64,000 bases of DNA, taken from Paragordius varius (lineage: Eukaryota > Nematomorpha). The DNA lies in NCBI GenBank assembly GCA_964247055.1, contig OZ176050.1:9548001-9612000 (forward strand), in the 5' to 3' direction. Of the stretch, positions 35,779 to 45,757 are shown piece after piece; positions within the stretch are counted from its first letter, which is position 1; the number at the start of each line of letters is the position of its first letter. The notes under the pieces are model-generated. The model worked only from the letters and a program-made list of their open reading frames with translations, was not told the origin of the DNA and ran no database searches. Position numbers and translations under genes: made by a program.

Positions 35779-35884
35779 TAGAATAAACTACTTAAGGATG
35801 ATGAACCTCGCTGTATTCAAATTACGCATTTATCCAAGGCATTTCCATTATTTACTTCTAAACACCATTTATGTATAAATAGAA

Positions 35885-35890
35885 AATAAA
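35885..35890 (+). other. Possible polyadenylation signal of the uif-like gene
   Basis: AATAAA lies 107 nt after the stop codon of the uif-like gene, inside the palindrome arm. It is the first canonical hexamer downstream, but AATAAA is common in this AT-rich DNA, so the assignment is weak. An inverted copy exists near the outer end of the right arm. Confidence 0.3.
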
Positions 35891-35950
35891 TATTATTTAT
35901 TTTTAAATAACGTGGATTATATCACTTCGATAACACTAAGTTACAGTAGA

Positions 35951-36592
35951 CAGCATTATACAAAATTGTAAAGTTTATTAAAAGAAGACTCCATGTGATA
36001 TTATTGATAACTGTATTTAATTTTTTTAATTTGGTTATTTATTAACTTGAATCACTTTATTAGCTTTTGGTGTAGTTTTCCATCCCGATAACCTACTATG
36101 ATATTGGGCATCTAAAAATATTCAGTCTATGATCTTTTAGGAGCCTTATACAAAAAATAGTTTTAATAAATGTAAAAAAATACTCATCTCAAACTTTCAG
36201 CCCCCATTTTTTTAATATTATTAACTAAAAATGGGCAAAGAAATAATAAAAAACATAAGCTTTTTGACTACAGAATTTTAATTTTTAATCTGGAATCATC
36301 TGTTAGTTTAAGTGGATTCTGATGTCTCGATTTTTATTTTAAATCTTCAATATTAAAAATAAAATAAATGGGTGATAATCATTTGTTAGTCAAAATGACT
36401 TAGTATTATTTTAAATTAGAAAATTAGGCGTGATTTTATATACCCCAGTTTTCTAAGTTACTTCTGCTAATGAAGTGTTAAAAATCTTGCATGTCTTCGT
36501 TTCCTCTTGGGATTTTCTTTTCCATATCAATTAAAATTTGGATATCTTCAAAATTTCAGGGCGATTTCGGCCCTTAGTTTTTTGCTAAACAT
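35951..36592. other. Left-arm segment missing from the right arm
   Basis: About 645 bp between AAGTTACAGTA and TATTGCAAATG in the left arm have no counterpart on the right, where these two sequences are almost adjacent. No terminal inverted repeats or target duplication bound it, so a deletion in the right arm after duplication is more likely than an insertion in the left. No gene was seen in it. Confidence 0.7.
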
Positions 36593-36693
36593 TATTGCAA
36601 ATGTTTAGAACAGAAATAGTTCCGTATATTAGATATCACATACTGAAAATCTGCACATATACCCCATTATACAACAGAATCATTGGTCTAAAA

Positions 36694-36947
36694 TAGAGGT
36701 AACATGCGGCCCTCCTAAATATTCCTGCCGCCTGCGTGAAATTTAAGCAAAATTAATTTTCTTACACAAATTCTTTGAATAAATTTTCCGAATTTCGACG
36801 CTCCAGCAGCAAAAATTGTTAAAAAAATAAGTAGTTTTTACAGTCTTATGTATTAAATCTAATAAAATATTTGTTAATGCCCATATATTTTTCGAATGCG
36901 GCCCGTTAAATTATTTGATCCGAAAATGCGTCACCCTTAGCCATTTA
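36694..36947. mobile_element. Degenerate hAT-type MITE in the left arm
   Basis: Related to the clean copy at 57989-58242: it shares CATGCGGCCCTCC near one end, CGTGAAATTT, CAGCAAAAATTGTTAAAA, GTCTTATGT and GAATGCGGCCC near the other, ending GCGTCACCCTTAGC. The terminal CAGGGGTG has decayed and no 8-bp duplication is visible. An inverted copy is in the right arm. Confidence 0.7.
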
Positions 36948-37574
36948 TGTTGGAAACTCCCGGTGTAAAATATAAATTTTTTGGTAATAAAACATCAAAA
37001 TAGATATAAAGATATATTGTTAGCAGCCACAGAGCCAGTGGATGGCTAACATTAGATGGGTCCAAACAATTAAATTACCTAAATAAAAATTATGCAGGTA
37101 TAACAAAATCAAACAATTATAGTGAATGGTGATCAAAGTTGAATTATAGTCGTCATAAACACACTGGATCACAGAAAATAAATTGATTCTTTAACCTTAA
37201 TGCCATAAATATTCAACTAAAGTAAGAATACTGTTAAGTTTAACTGAATAATTATTACAAATTATATGAATTTTATCCAAATTATTTTTAAACCTTAGTG
37301 GATAGCAATAAATTTTGAGAATCATTATTGAAGGCTGTTTTCAGATTAATTTATTAAATAATTCCAATTGATAAGCGATAAAAAGAACGATCTGTCTCCA
37401 TCTTTACAATTCATTTTCTATTCTGAAATTTAAGATTCCACAAGATTCTGTGGGTATATATAGGGGTAAACTATTAATAATTTACGCTACCCTGTTGATT
37501 TGACATTTAGCAAAATTTAAGCTGATCTGGCCATTAAAATTAACCAAAAAATATCACGTGGAGTCGTAATAGCC

Positions 37575-37772
37575 CTAATAATCACAATATGATAAATCTG
37601 GTTTTACATTCTGGGAACTAATATCACAATCGACCGGTATTTTGATACACACAAACATAAAAATAATCATAGTAAAACTCATTCTTTTTAAAATATTTCC
37701 CATAAACATATAAAAACTATTTTTATTATTTATTATATTTTTTATATATGTATTATGATATTCAATCATCAA
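37575..37772 (-). CDS. Small open frame with signal-peptide-like start, left copy
   Basis: 65 codons. From the inner methionines it reads MGNILKRMSFTMIIFMFVCI then KIPVDC and DISSQNVKPDLSYCDY: a basic start, a hydrophobic core and a short polar end with a cysteine, as in a small secreted peptide or the first exon of a secreted protein. It starts 3 nt after the stop of the repeat-gene tail on the same strand, so it might instead be that gene's 3' untranslated region. The identical protein is kept in the other arm, but that arm is young, so conservation is not evidence of function. Confidence 0.25.
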   Translation of the reverse strand: MMIEYHNTYIKNIINNKNSFYMFMGNILKRMSFTMIIFMFVCIKIPVDCDISSQNVKPDLSYCDY

Positions 37773-37775
37773 TCC

Positions 37776-38075
37776 TTAAACGAACCACAAATCGGAAGTG
37801 AAATTATCACTTTTTTGATTCTTTTTCTTTTTTTTAGGGTTTAAAGTATATTTTGATTCAATTGAAAGTTGAATTTGTCTCAAGGAGGAGGAATCCAGAT
37901 GTTGATTGAAAATGTCTTGGGTCCATTTACTTTTTAATATTTTATTATCATCTTTCTTCGAATCTGAATTAAAGTTTTCAATATCATGGTTTGAAATTTG
38001 TTTTTCTTGGATTCGCAAATCACAATCATCCTTAAGTTTGGCCTCATTGAAAATTTGGTTAGCGATGATATTGAC
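37776..38075 (-). pseudogene. Displaced C-terminal tail of the left repeat-protein gene
   Basis: After the 7-bp deletion at about 38075/38076, this frame continues the repeat pattern: VNIIANQIFNEAKLKDDCD, a decayed unit, then a polar tail with QEKQISNHDIENFNSDSKKD, SKWTQDIFNQHL and a lysine run (PKKKKKNQK) ending in DLWFV and a stop. About 100 codons are open and of protein-like composition, unlike the end of the main open frame. It is probably the ancestral C-terminus, now out of frame. Splicing across the deletion could also join it, but no clear site pair was found. Confidence 0.5.
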
Positions 38076-40981
38076 TTCAACATACAGGGTTTTGCACTAG
38101 ACGAAGCTCTCGGCGATATTTTGTCAGGATTTTGCAAAGCACTATCAGCTTTCAGTTTGGCATCTTTTAAGATTTGGTTAGCGATGATATTGACATAATA
38201 CTCTAACATACAGGGTTTTGCACTTGACGAACTTCTCGCCGATACTTTGTCACGATTTCGCAAATCACTATCAACTTTCAGTTTGGCATCTTTTAAGATT
38301 TGGTTAGCGATGATATTGACATAATACTTCAACATACAGGGTTTTGCACTAGACGAAGCTCTCGGCGATATTTTGTCAGGATTTTGCAAATCACTATCAG
38401 CTTTCAGTTTGGCATCTTTTAAGATTTGGTTAGCGATGATATTGACATAATACTTCAACATACAGGGTTTTGCACTAGACGAAGCTCTCGGCGATATTTT
38501 GTCAGGATTTTGCAAATCACTATCAGCTTTCAGTTTGGCATCTTTTAAGATTTGGTTAGCGATGATATTGACATAATACTTCAACATACAGGGTTTTGCA
38601 CTAGACGAAGCTCTCGGCGATATTTTGTCAGGATTTTGCAAATCACTATCAGCTTTCAGTTTGGCATCTTTTAAGATTTGGTTAGCGATGATATTGACAT
38701 AATACTCTAACATACAGGGTTTTGCACTTGACGAACTTCTCGCCGATACTTTGTCACAATTTCGCAAATCACTATCAACTTTCAGTTTGGCATCTTTTAA
38801 GATTTGGTTAGCGATGATATTGACATAATACTTAGACATACAGGGTTTTGCACTAGACGAAGCTCTCGGCGATATTTTGTCAGGATTTTGCAAAGCACTA
38901 TCAGCTTTCAGTTTGGCATCTTTTAAGATTTGGTTAGCGATGATATTGACATAATACTCTAACATACAGGGTTTTGCACTTGACGAACTTCTCGCCGATA
39001 CTTTGTCACAATTTCGCAAATCACTATCAACTTTCAGTTTGGCATCTTTTAAGATTTGGTTAGCGATGATATTGACATAATACTTAGACATACAGGGTTT
39101 TGCACTTGACGAACTTCTCGCCGATACTTTGTCACGATTTCGCAAATCACTATCAACTTTCAGTTTGGCATCTTTTAAGATTTGGTTAGCGATGATATTG
39201 ACATAATACTTCAACATACAGGGTTTTGCACTAGACGAAGCTCTCGGCGATATTTTGTCAGGATTTTGCAAATCACTATCAGCTTTCAGTTTGGCATCTT
39301 TTAAGATTTGGTTAGCGATGATATTGACATAATACTTCAACATACAGGGTTTTGCACTTACCGAACTTCTCGCCGATACTTTGTCACTATTTCGCAAATC
39401 ACTATCAGCTTTCAGTTTGGCATCTTTTAAGATTTGGTTAGCGATGATATTAACATAATACTTCAACATACAGGGTTTTGCACTTACCGAACTTCTCGCC
39501 GATACTTTGTCACGATTTTGCAAATCATTATCAGCTTTCTGTTTGGCATCTTTTAAGATTTGGTTAGCGATGATATTGACATAATACTTCAACATACAGG
39601 GTTTTGCACTTACCGAACTTCTCGCCGATACTTTGTCACGATTTCGCAAATCACCATCAACTTTCAGTTTGGCATCTTTTAAGATTTGGTTAGCGATGAT
39701 ATTGACATAATACTTCAACATACAGGGATTTGGTCTAGACGAACTTCTCGCCGATACTTTGTCACGATTTCGCAAATCTCTATCAACTTTCAGTTTGGCA
39801 TCTTTTAAGATTTGGTTAGCGATGATATTGACATAATACTTCAACATACAGGGTTTTGCACTAGACGAAGCTCTCGGCGATATTTTGTCAGGATTTTGCA
39901 AATCACCATCAACTTTCAGTTTGGCATCTTTTAAGATTTGGTTAGCGATGATATTGACATAATACTTCAACATACAGGGATTTGGTCTAGACGAACTTCT
40001 CGCCGATACTTTGTCACGATTTCGCAAATCACTATCAACTTTCAGTTTGGCATCTTTTAAGATTTGGTTAGCGATGATATTGACATAATACTTCAACATA
40101 CAGGGTTTTGCACTAGACGAAGCTCTCGGCGATATTTTGTCAGGATTTTGCAAATCACTATCAGCTTTCAGTTTGGCATCTTTTAAGATTTGGTTAGCGA
40201 TGATATTGACATAATACTTCAACATACAGGGTTTTGCACTAGACGAAGCTCTCGGCGATATTTTGTCACGATTTTGCAAATCACTATCAGCTTTCAGTTT
40301 GGCATCTTTTAAGATTTGGTTAGCGATGATATTGACATAATACTTCAACATACAGGGTTTTGCACTTACCGAACTTCTCGCCGATACTTTGTCACGATTT
40401 CCCAAATCACTATCAGCTTTCAGTTTGGCATCTTTTAAGATTTGGTTAGCGATGATATTGACATAATACTTCAACATACAGGGATTTGGTCTAGACGAAC
40501 TTCTCGCCGATATATTGTCACGATTTCGCAAATCACTATCAACTTTCAGTTTGGCATCTTTTAAGATTTGGTTAGCGATGATATTGACATAATACTTCAA
40601 CATACAGTGTTTTGCACTTGACGAACTTCTCGCCGATATATTGTCACGATTTCGCAAATCACTATCAACTTTCAGTTTGGCATCTTTGAATATTTGGTTA
40701 GCGATGATATTGACATAATACTTCAACATACAGGGTTTTGCACTAGACGAACTTCTCGGCGATATTTTTTCACGATTTCGCAAATCACTATCAGCTTTTA
40801 GTTTGGCCTCCTTTAAAATTTGGTTAGCGTTGATATTAACACAAGTTTTCGGCTTCCGTGGCTTTAGAAAATATCCATTAGGAATTGGTAGAAAATAGTT
40901 TTCTGCAATATTTGTGTTTGCTTTAAACTTTTGGATTGAATCGTTTTTGTTAGAAAACGTAGTGAAAGTATTAATAAACAT
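37934..40981 (-). CDS. Unrecognised 42-residue tandem-repeat protein, left copy (22 units)
   Basis: A 1015-codon open frame. A leader of about 42 residues (MFINTFTTFSNKNDSIQKF...) precedes a variant first unit and 21 units of 42 residues (126 bp), each starting KPCMLKYYVNIIANQ, then ILKDAKLK, a variable ADSDLQNPDK/VDSDLRNRDK core and an ISPRASSSA or VSARSSSSA linker. Each unit reads as an amphipathic helix plus a basic serine-rich linker with one cysteine. I know no family with this repeat. There is no signal peptide or membrane segment. After the last unit a 7-bp deletion, shared by both arms, shifts the frame; the open frame ends 46 residues later, while the repeat-like frame continues as 37776-38075. 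Fixed variants recur in alternation, so units were amplified as blocks. Bounded only by an open frame, with no splice evidence; moderately sure it is a gene. Confidence 0.62.
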   Translation of the reverse strand: MFINTFTTFSNKNDSIQKFKANTNIAENYFLPIPNGYFLKPRKPKTCVNINANQILKEAKLKADSDLRNREKISPRSSSSAKPCMLKYYVNIIANQIFKDAKLKVDSDLRNRDNISARSSSSAKHCMLKYYVNIIANQILKDAKLKVDSDLRNRDNISARSSSRPNPCMLKYYVNIIANQILKDAKLKADSDLGNRDKVSARSSVSAKPCMLKYYVNIIANQILKDAKLKADSDLQNRDKISPRASSSAKPCMLKYYVNIIANQILKDAKLKADSDLQNPDKISPRASSSAKPCMLKYYVNIIANQILKDAKLKVDSDLRNRDKVSARSSSRPNPCMLKYYVNIIANQILKDAKLKVDGDLQNPDKISPRASSSAKPCMLKYYVNIIANQILKDAKLKVDRDLRNRDKVSARSSSRPNPCMLKYYVNIIANQILKDAKLKVDGDLRNRDKVSARSSVSAKPCMLKYYVNIIANQILKDAKQKADNDLQNRDKVSARSSVSAKPCMLKYYVNIIANQILKDAKLKADSDLRNSDKVSARSSVSAKPCMLKYYVNIIANQILKDAKLKADSDLQNPDKISPRASSSAKPCMLKYYVNIIANQILKDAKLKVDSDLRNRDKVSARSSSSAKPCMSKYYVNIIANQILKDAKLKVDSDLRNCDKVSARSSSSAKPCMLEYYVNIIANQILKDAKLKADSALQNPDKISPRASSSAKPCMSKYYVNIIANQILKDAKLKVDSDLRNCDKVSARSSSSAKPCMLEYYVNIIANQILKDAKLKADSDLQNPDKISPRASSSAKPCMLKYYVNIIANQILKDAKLKADSDLQNPDKISPRASSSAKPCMLKYYVNIIANQILKDAKLKADSDLQNPDKISPRASSSAKPCMLKYYVNIIANQILKDAKLKVDSDLRNRDKVSARSSSSAKPCMLEYYVNIIANQILKDAKLKADSALQNPDKISPRASSSAKPCMLKSISSLTKFSMRPNLRMIVICESKKNKFQTMILKTLIQIRRKMIIKY

Positions 40982-41189
40982 TTTTATTTATAATGTGTTT
41001 TGTGAATTTTTAGATTATTGTCAATAATTTACGATTGTTGTATAATAATAAGGTTTAATAATATGCTAACAATCAAAATCAATTTTAGTTAGAGTAGCAT
41101 TAACACTACATATAATATTATTTAATCAATTGACTTTAAAATATATTAAAAAATTGTTTTAATTTTACCTAGTACGCTTTAATGAAATA

Positions 41190-41419
41190 CAGTGGAGTAT
41201 GGCTTAACAAAAGTTTGTACATGCAGTAAAAATTGAAATTATAGGACAAAATGCAATATAAAAATAAATTATATCTAAGGCAATCATACTTTTTAAACCC
41301 TTAATTTTTCTCATAAAAGCTATTTAGTTACATACAGAATTGATTGTGTTATTAATATATTTCTCTCTTTCAAAATTTGCCATTCAAAACATTTTTTGTT
41401 TTTTACCATACGCTTATGT
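41190..41419. mobile_element. Mariner-like MITE in the left arm
   Basis: Starts TA-CAGTGGAGTATGGCTTAAC and ends TTTTACCATACGCTTATG, a diverged member of the family with ends CAGTAGSGTATGGCATAAAAC seen intact at 56940-57113. The right end has lost the final CTACTG. Its inverted twin is at 47446-47675. Confidence 0.6.
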
Positions 41420-42142
41420 GAATAGAATCATTGGCATTTTTTGCCTAATATGAAAGTTTTATAAAATTTATACGCTACTTCCAACTTGGTATTGTATTGT
41501 ATGTAGCTAAAGTCGTCGATTTATAAGTTTTTCATAGGTGATTTAAGCAAGGGTTATAAGATTTTTTAATAAAAAGTTTGTATTCTTAGTTTTCTCTCCA
41601 GCGCGTTTCGCGCTTTATTTTTCGTTAATTGTCATTTAATATTCCGATTTTTGTGCTTTAACAGTGTGTCCAGAATACGATTAGAGCCATTGGGGGTTTT
41701 ATTTTTTCGAGAACTGATTTTTTGTCTCTCCATATTAGTTTTGATAAAAACGCTTGTCGCTTTTTTATGGTCCAGTTTCTAGCCCCTAATAACATTGCCG
41801 GGAAGATTAGAAAATTTTGAGTCCTAATTTTTGCTGATAGTTTAATATCATATTATAAAACTTCCTTTTTTAGCGATATGTTGTCAGATTTGTTTTGCCT
41901 AACGTAATTCGTCTGATATTTGTCGTGCTATTATTGTTATTGTTAATAAGACTTGACGGATGTATATATTTGGAAAGTGCATTTATTATTTGATTTCCAA
42001 TGAATGTTGAAAAATATTGTATGGGCAAATTGCAAATTATCAAAAAATTTCAGTGAGATCATTTTTATACCCAATTTGATAAATTTTATTTATAGATTAA
42101 ATATATGTAGTAAATGAAAATTAAAACTTTTACCCCATATGT

Positions 42143-43107
42143 AAGGTGACCAGATTTTTTGAAGGAAAAAGCGGGACAAATCCGAGAAGGGTGGGTTATT
42201 GGGGGATACAACCAAAAATTTTTATACAAAAAATTTATTGTAATATTTATTTATTTTTAACACAAAAACATTATAAATATAAAAAAATTTGTACCTTACA
42301 GGTTGTTTGTACCTTATTCAAAAAATTTACATGTGCACGAACAAAGGGTGAAGTGATTGTAATATTATAGGAAAAAATAATAAATACGAAATCATCAAAA
42401 AGTGCGCTGGGTGATGCAAAAAGCGGCACAAAAAATATTTTTAACAATTTAGCGAGTAATCTTAATCAAAGCAATTATTAGCAGATACACAAAGCTATTC
42501 AAACAGCTACTAATTTGTTACCCCTGGAGTGGAAAATATAGTATCTTAAAATGCATTGATATTGAAGAACTGTTGGTTAGCTCTTTTGCCAGCGATTGAA
42601 ATATTTATAAAAATGTGATCTCCCAGAATCCTATTTTTTATCACAGGAAAGGTCAAAAGTCAAAAAAAGGTTAGAAAATAATTTTATACCATTACCTAAT
42701 TGCAATATAATAAAGCATCCAGAAAAACAAGGCTCATTGAATAGCCAGAATATAAAAATGTTTTAAAACAAAAACGATTATTTGGAAGACAAGACGCAAT
42801 GACACTTTTTTATGAAGTCTCAATATGATAAATATATTGAATGAAAACTTATATTATGGACGACAGAAAAAAATACGTAGGATAGAAATGGTTAAAATAA
42901 TCATTTTTAAACAAACTATGTTACATACAATAATATTTTAATTGTAGTTGCAATATCTTTACCTGAACCACTGCTATTGAACGCGTTTTTCCACAGTAAA
43001 TCAAGTTTGGACACGGAAAAATCAAATATAAATGTTGAAACTTTAAAAGCCATTTTATCTATAAATATAATTTGGCAAATTATTATGAAGACTTATACAA
43101 TATTTTA
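42143..43107 (+). mobile_element. Internally deleted hAT remnant (left arm)
   Basis: Begins with the hAT end AAGGTGACCAGATTTTTTGA followed by AAAGCGGGACAAATCC, similar to the end of the central element at 43378. Matching pieces of the transposase follow (ACCTTACAGGTTGTTTGTAC, TTTACATGTGCACGAACAAA, the region of GAAAATAATTTTATACCATT), then CCACTGCTATTGAACGCG, the start of the C-terminal dimerisation region. The zinc-finger part and most of the catalytic part are missing and frames are broken, so it is an older, non-autonomous relic of the same family. The exact 3' end is unclear. Confidence 0.75.
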
Positions 43108-43376
43108 AGTATTTTTATTTTTTAACACAAAATCTTTATAAATATAAGAAAATATTTTATTCTTTGGTATATTTTTTGTTTGAGTGAATGCGTTTTAGCA
43201 GATTGTCATCATTTTTTAAAATATTGTAGAAGTTTTCACAAGAATTTGTCAAATTATATTTGACAGATAAAACGGCCTTTAAAGTTTCAACATTTAAATT
43301 TGATTTTTCCGATCACACCTGATTTACTTTGGAAAAACGCGCTCAGTAGCAGCGTTGGTTCCAGGTAAAGATAGTT
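43108..43376 (-). mobile_element. 3' fragment of a hAT element (left arm)
   Basis: Reverse complement of the 3' part of the central hAT (45488-45757), from the TTTACCTGGAACCAACGCTG region through TTCTTGTGAAAACTTCTAC. It is the innermost piece of the left arm, and its inner end lies 2-3 bp from the 5' end of the central element. Confidence 0.8.
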
Positions 43377-43377
43377 A

Positions 43378-45720
43378 AGGTGACCAGACGTGCCGTTTTT
43401 GGCGGGACAGTCCCGCTTTTTCCTACTTTGTCCCGCGTTCTGCTACGTTTTTAAAATGTCCCGCTTTTTCACGATTATATAAAAAAATTTTTTTTTATAC
43501 AAATAAATTTTTTTTATCCGTTTAAATATCATTAAATATCTTTAATATCTATATAATTTTAAATTAAAATTTTTTATTTTTAAATTATTATTTATTTTTT
43601 TCGAATTTATATTATATGATTATACACTTTCCTTCCTACTACTACTGTGATCATTATCAAAAAGCCAAGTTAATTCCACAAATCTCTAGATTAAAAGACA
43701 AATTGATACCACAAATCGGTACCTTACACGTTTATTCCAGAAAATTAATGTAATATAATATTTATTATACTAATATATTAGTTTTATTACTTGTCAACAT
43801 AATTAAACTTTACACGTTTATTTCAGAAAACAAAGGTAATATAACATTTATTATACTAATTGTAGTTTATGAATATGAGCACAAAAAGAGGTTATAAATT
43901 CAACGATGAATTAATGAAAGATTTTCCTTTTATCAAAAAAGAATGAATCATCTGTTAAATGTCTTATATGCGAGGGGAAATTTACCCTAGGACATGGCGG
44001 CAAGCATGATATTACAAAGCATATGGAAACACAGAAACATGATCAAATGTTTAGATATGGCTGCATCATCTTACAAAATGAGCGATTTTTTTCGAAAAAC
44101 CGCTTTTGGAGAGGAAAAAAAGAATTTAGCACTAGATGAAGGCGTGTTATCTTTTCACGCCGTTAATCACAACCATTCCTTTAGATCTATGGACTGTACC
44201 TCACAGGTTATTCGCACGTTATTCCATAAAAATTTACATGTGCCCGTACAAAGGCTGAAGCCATTGTGTGCTTTGTCCTTTCGTCACATGCATTTTCTGA
44301 AATACAAAAAGATTTGCTGAAAATTAATTTCTTATCCCTATACTCTGATGCATCAAATCACCATGAAACAAAATTATTTCTAACCTTAAAGATATTTTTA
44401 TTCTGAAACCGGAGTAAAAATTAAAAATTTAGATTCAATTTCTCTACCCGGCAAAAATTCCGAAATAATATTAACTTCAATAATGCATATTCTAGAAAAA
44501 AATAATTTAAAAGACAAAATTATCGCATATTGCGCTGACAACACCAATACGAACTTCGGTGGAAAAGCAAGGAGGGGAGCGAATAATATTCATAAATTAG
44601 CATATACATTATTGGCGTTGGGTGTGCAGCGCATATTATGCACAACGATATTCAAACAGCTGCTGATTTGTTACCCCTAGATGTGGAAAATGTAGTTGTT
44701 AAAATATATTCCTATTTTTATATATACACGGTACGTGTTGAAACGCTTAAAGAATTCTGTGAAAATGCAGAAGTTCAATATCAAAAAATGCTTGGATATT
44801 GTAAAGCTCGTTGGTTAGCTTTTATGCCAGCTATCGAAAAAATTTTTAAAATGTATGATCCTTTAAAATCTTTTTTTTCACAGGATAAATGTCCTACAAC
44901 TTTAAAAAGTTTTTTGAAAGCGATTCTTCAAAAATATGGTTAGAATTCTTACATAATCTAGCTTCTCTCTTTCATAATGTTATTAAATTTATAGAAGGTC
45001 ACAAAGTTTCGGCAATCGAAGTAGCCAATGAAGTTAGTAACCTAAAATTCCAATGTCAAGAACGGTTAGAAAATAATTTTATACCATTAACCATCCGCAA
45101 TATAATAAATAATTTAGAAAAACAAGGGTTAATAAATTGCCAAGATATCCTGTACCAAATAAAAATGATAAAAACTGTAAAGATTATTTTGAAGACTGGA
45201 CGACGCAAATTAATGAAATTGATTATTTTCATTGGATAACATTAAATACAGAATTTAATTGGTGCGATGTTCAAAAATCATTTGATTATATCTGTTCCCA
45301 AAAATTCTCTAAAAATCTTTCAGAAAAAAATGATCTTTTTTCTAAAGTATCATTAGTTAAAAGATATATTAATAATGAAAAACTTAAATTAAGGACAACA
45401 GAAAAAAATACAGTAGAAAAGAGGTTATAAATATTTCATTATTTTGAAACAAATTATGTTCCATACAATTTGAAAAATGTGGAATTTGTACTATCTTTAC
45501 CTGGAACCAACGCTGCTACTGAGCGCGTTTTTCCAAAGTAAATCAGGTGTGATCGGAAAAATCAAATTTAAATGTTGAAACTTTAAAGGCCGTTTTATCT
45601 GTCAAATATAATTTGACAAATTCTTGTGAAAACTTCTACAATATTTTAAAGAATGATGACAATCTGCTAAAACGCATTCACTCAAACAAAAAATATACCA
45701 AAGAATAAAATATTTTCTTA
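43378..45720 (+). mobile_element. Central hAT transposon, decayed, forming the palindrome loop
   Basis: Starts AGGTGACCAGACGTGCCGTT and GGCGGGACAGTCCCGC, an hAT-type end. Inside, in different frames, are a BED-type zinc finger (CLICEGKFTLGHGG then HDITKHMETQKH, 43955-44050), a central part (KIIAYCADNTNTNFGG, CKARWLAFMPAIEK) and the C-terminal dimerisation signature LPGTNAATERVF (about 45497-45535). The first open frame (MSTKRGYKFNDELM at about 43877) stops before the zinc finger, and at least four frame changes break the transposase, so it is inactive. The stretch from 45488 on is shared, inverted, with the left arm. Similar to domesticated ZBED/hAT transposase families. The right terminal repeat was not found. 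Confidence 0.85.
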
Positions 45721-45757
45721 TATTTATAAAGATTTTGTGTTAAAAAATAAAAATACT

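Larger units (their letters stand above)
35694..43376. repeat. Left arm of a giant inverted repeat (palindrome)
   Basis: This segment is repeated in reverse orientation at 45488-51650. In the inner part, left position x pairs with 88865-x (for example 40981 with 47884 and 42146 with 46719); outside the tandem array the sum is 87979, and outside a 645-bp length difference it is 87334. The left arm is longer because it has seven more 126-bp units and an extra stretch at about 35951-36592. Only scattered single-base differences were seen where I compared the arms. The outer end falls in an (AT)n microsatellite, and the arm includes the last coding exon and 3' flank of the uif-like gene. Confidence 0.93.

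Noticed and set aside
37906-38198. Open frames on the + strand opposite the tandem array (and the mirror set at 49781-50073)
   Set aside because: They are antisense shadows of the 126-bp repeats; their content only reflects the periodic array.
42146-42370. 74-codon open frame (MTRFFEGKSGTNPRRVGYW), also at 46495-46719 reversed
   Set aside because: It covers the terminal repeat and start of a decayed hAT remnant, so its duplication is due to the palindrome and not to coding constraint.
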